Shown piece after piece: positions 5,979-6,565 of a DNA stretch of 6,565 nt. This DNA comes from Bacteroidota bacterium (lineage in GTDB: Bacteria > Bacteroidota > Bacteroidia > Flavobacteriales_D > Crocinitomicaceae): the NCBI GenBank assembly GCA_006226555.1, contig SBGS01000213.1, positions 1 to 6,565 on the forward strand, written 5' to 3'. The position numbers and the translations under genes were made by a program. The stretch's first letter is position 1. Each line of letters starts with the position of its first letter. The notes beneath the pieces are model-generated. The model was not told the DNA's origin and did no database searches. It was given only the letters and a program-made list of their open reading frames with translations.

Positions 5979-6565
5979 ATGCGTATATTTTTTTCTATCT
6001 CACTATTTTTTGTAAGCCTCACTACTTTCGCTCAACAAGTAGTGCCATTTCTTGATTTTAACAACTTCTTCAAGAGCTTTCAAAACGGTTTTTTCAGACA
6101 GATCGAGATTCAGCCCATAAAGGGTTTTAAGTATGGAGACAACGTTGTCGCCTACATTGATATGAGAGAAAATCTTGTAGTTTTTGACGGCAAACAAAAA
6201 AAGAATGTAGCCAATTTAATGGCTGAGTATGAGGTTTCTGATAATCTCATGACCTGGAAGATCGGTCCGACTTTGAACATGTGGGATAATGGAGAGCTGA
6301 AGACCTTAACCTACAACGCGGAACGATATGAGGTTAAGGATAGTTTGATCGTATACGAGGACACAAGATTCAATTCGATGAACGTATACTATCGTGGTAA
6401 GACGCATCAGCTTTTCGCGGGGTTTGGACAATTGGAATGGCCGGTTCACATAGGAGAAAATATATTGGTTTTTAAGGATAATGGCAGCTTCTACAAGATC
6501 TTCTGGCGTGGACAGATCTACGATATTGATAGCTGGAACAATCCAATTATATTTTCCGGGGAAAC
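5979..6565 (+). CDS. Secreted repeat-containing protein, function unknown (3'-truncated by window edge)
   Basis: The frame is open from ATG 5979-5981 to the last base, with no stop, so the gene continues beyond the window; 195 codons and two bases are visible. An in-frame TGA at 5973-5975 rules out any longer start, and the result opens with a signal peptide, MRIFFSISLFFVSLTTFA, cleaved before QQ. After a leader to about residue 50, the sequence shows a repeated pattern of about 33-39 residues: a turn-rich GDN/SDN/KDS/GEN (starts 53, 87, 120, 159), a hydrophobic strand (VVAYID, LMTWKI, LIVYED, ILVFKD), then a second strand ending in an aromatic and Gly (LVVFDGK, LNMWDNGE, MNVYYRGK, KIFWRGQ). 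This suggests beta-repeats such as propeller blades; that is inference. I do not recognise the family. Its role is unknown; it is divergent from the M16 operon and probably independently controlled. No Shine-Dalgarno sequence precedes it. Confidence 0.85.
   Translation, partial: MRIFFSISLFFVSLTTFAQQVVPFLDFNNFFKSFQNGFFRQIEIQPIKGFKYGDNVVAYIDMRENLVVFDGKQKKNVANLMAEYEVSDNLMTWKIGPTLNMWDNGELKTLTYNAERYEVKDSLIVYEDTRFNSMNVYYRGKTHQLFAGFGQLEWPVHIGENILVFKDNGSFYKIFWRGQIYDIDSWNNPIIFSGE

Noticed and set aside
6003..6197. A minus-strand 64-codon ORF inside the right-edge gene
   Set aside because: It lies fully antisense to a long plus-strand frame with a good signal peptide and internal repeats, and its own product has no recognisable feature.
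1..6565. Mobile element, CRISPR array, tRNA/rRNA gene or defence island
   Set aside because: I saw no transposase, integrase, terminal inverted repeats, regularly spaced repeats or tRNA-like cloverleaf; all coding frames look like resident genes.

Overview
The window looks like ordinary chromosomal DNA from a member of the Bacteroidota, with no sign of phage, plasmid or insertion sequence. The evidence is that all five proteins with a visible signal peptide have a Gln right at or next to the predicted cleavage site (…FSQ, …YGQ, …FGQ, …FAQQ). True Shine-Dalgarno sequences are essentially absent, a TAnnTTTG promoter element is present, and the protein families (paired M16 peptidases, OmpA-like GHVCC proteins, a STAS-like small protein) have a Bacteroidota flavour. 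I cannot narrow it below the phylum.

Layout, left to right. Positions 1-501 (+) are the 3' part of folE (GTP cyclohydrolase I), cut by the window edge. It converges tail-to-tail, 6 bp apart, on a small unassigned gene at 508-897 (-). Next, 971-2201 (-) holds two overlapping genes for secreted OmpA-C-like proteins that share an unusual GHVCC signature. A strong intrinsic terminator at 2252-2281 (-) separates them from a two-gene M16 metallopeptidase operon (5851 down to 2288, -). From a 127 bp divergent intergenic region, a further secreted protein gene starts at 5979 (+) and runs off the right edge.

How the genes work together. The M16 pair is the clearest functional unit. The promoter-proximal subunit (490 aa) carries the zinc site HFFEH plus the downstream Glu, but lacks the Arg/Tyr pair. 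The second subunit (692 aa) has lost all the zinc ligands, keeps the Arg/Tyr pair, and has an additional C-terminal domain. They therefore look like complementary halves of one exported heteromeric protease. The two OmpA-like proteins probably act in the periplasm or at the envelope and are translationally coupled, so this stretch is largely an envelope-protein cluster. folE belongs to folate/pterin metabolism and has no obvious link to the rest.

I see no CRISPR array, tRNA, rRNA, mobile element or defence system. The less ordinary items are the split-catalysis M16 pair, the OmpA-like tandem with Cys-Cys in place of the ligand-binding Asp, a hidden second OmpA-like domain in the larger of them, and the right-edge gene with a four-fold internal repeat.
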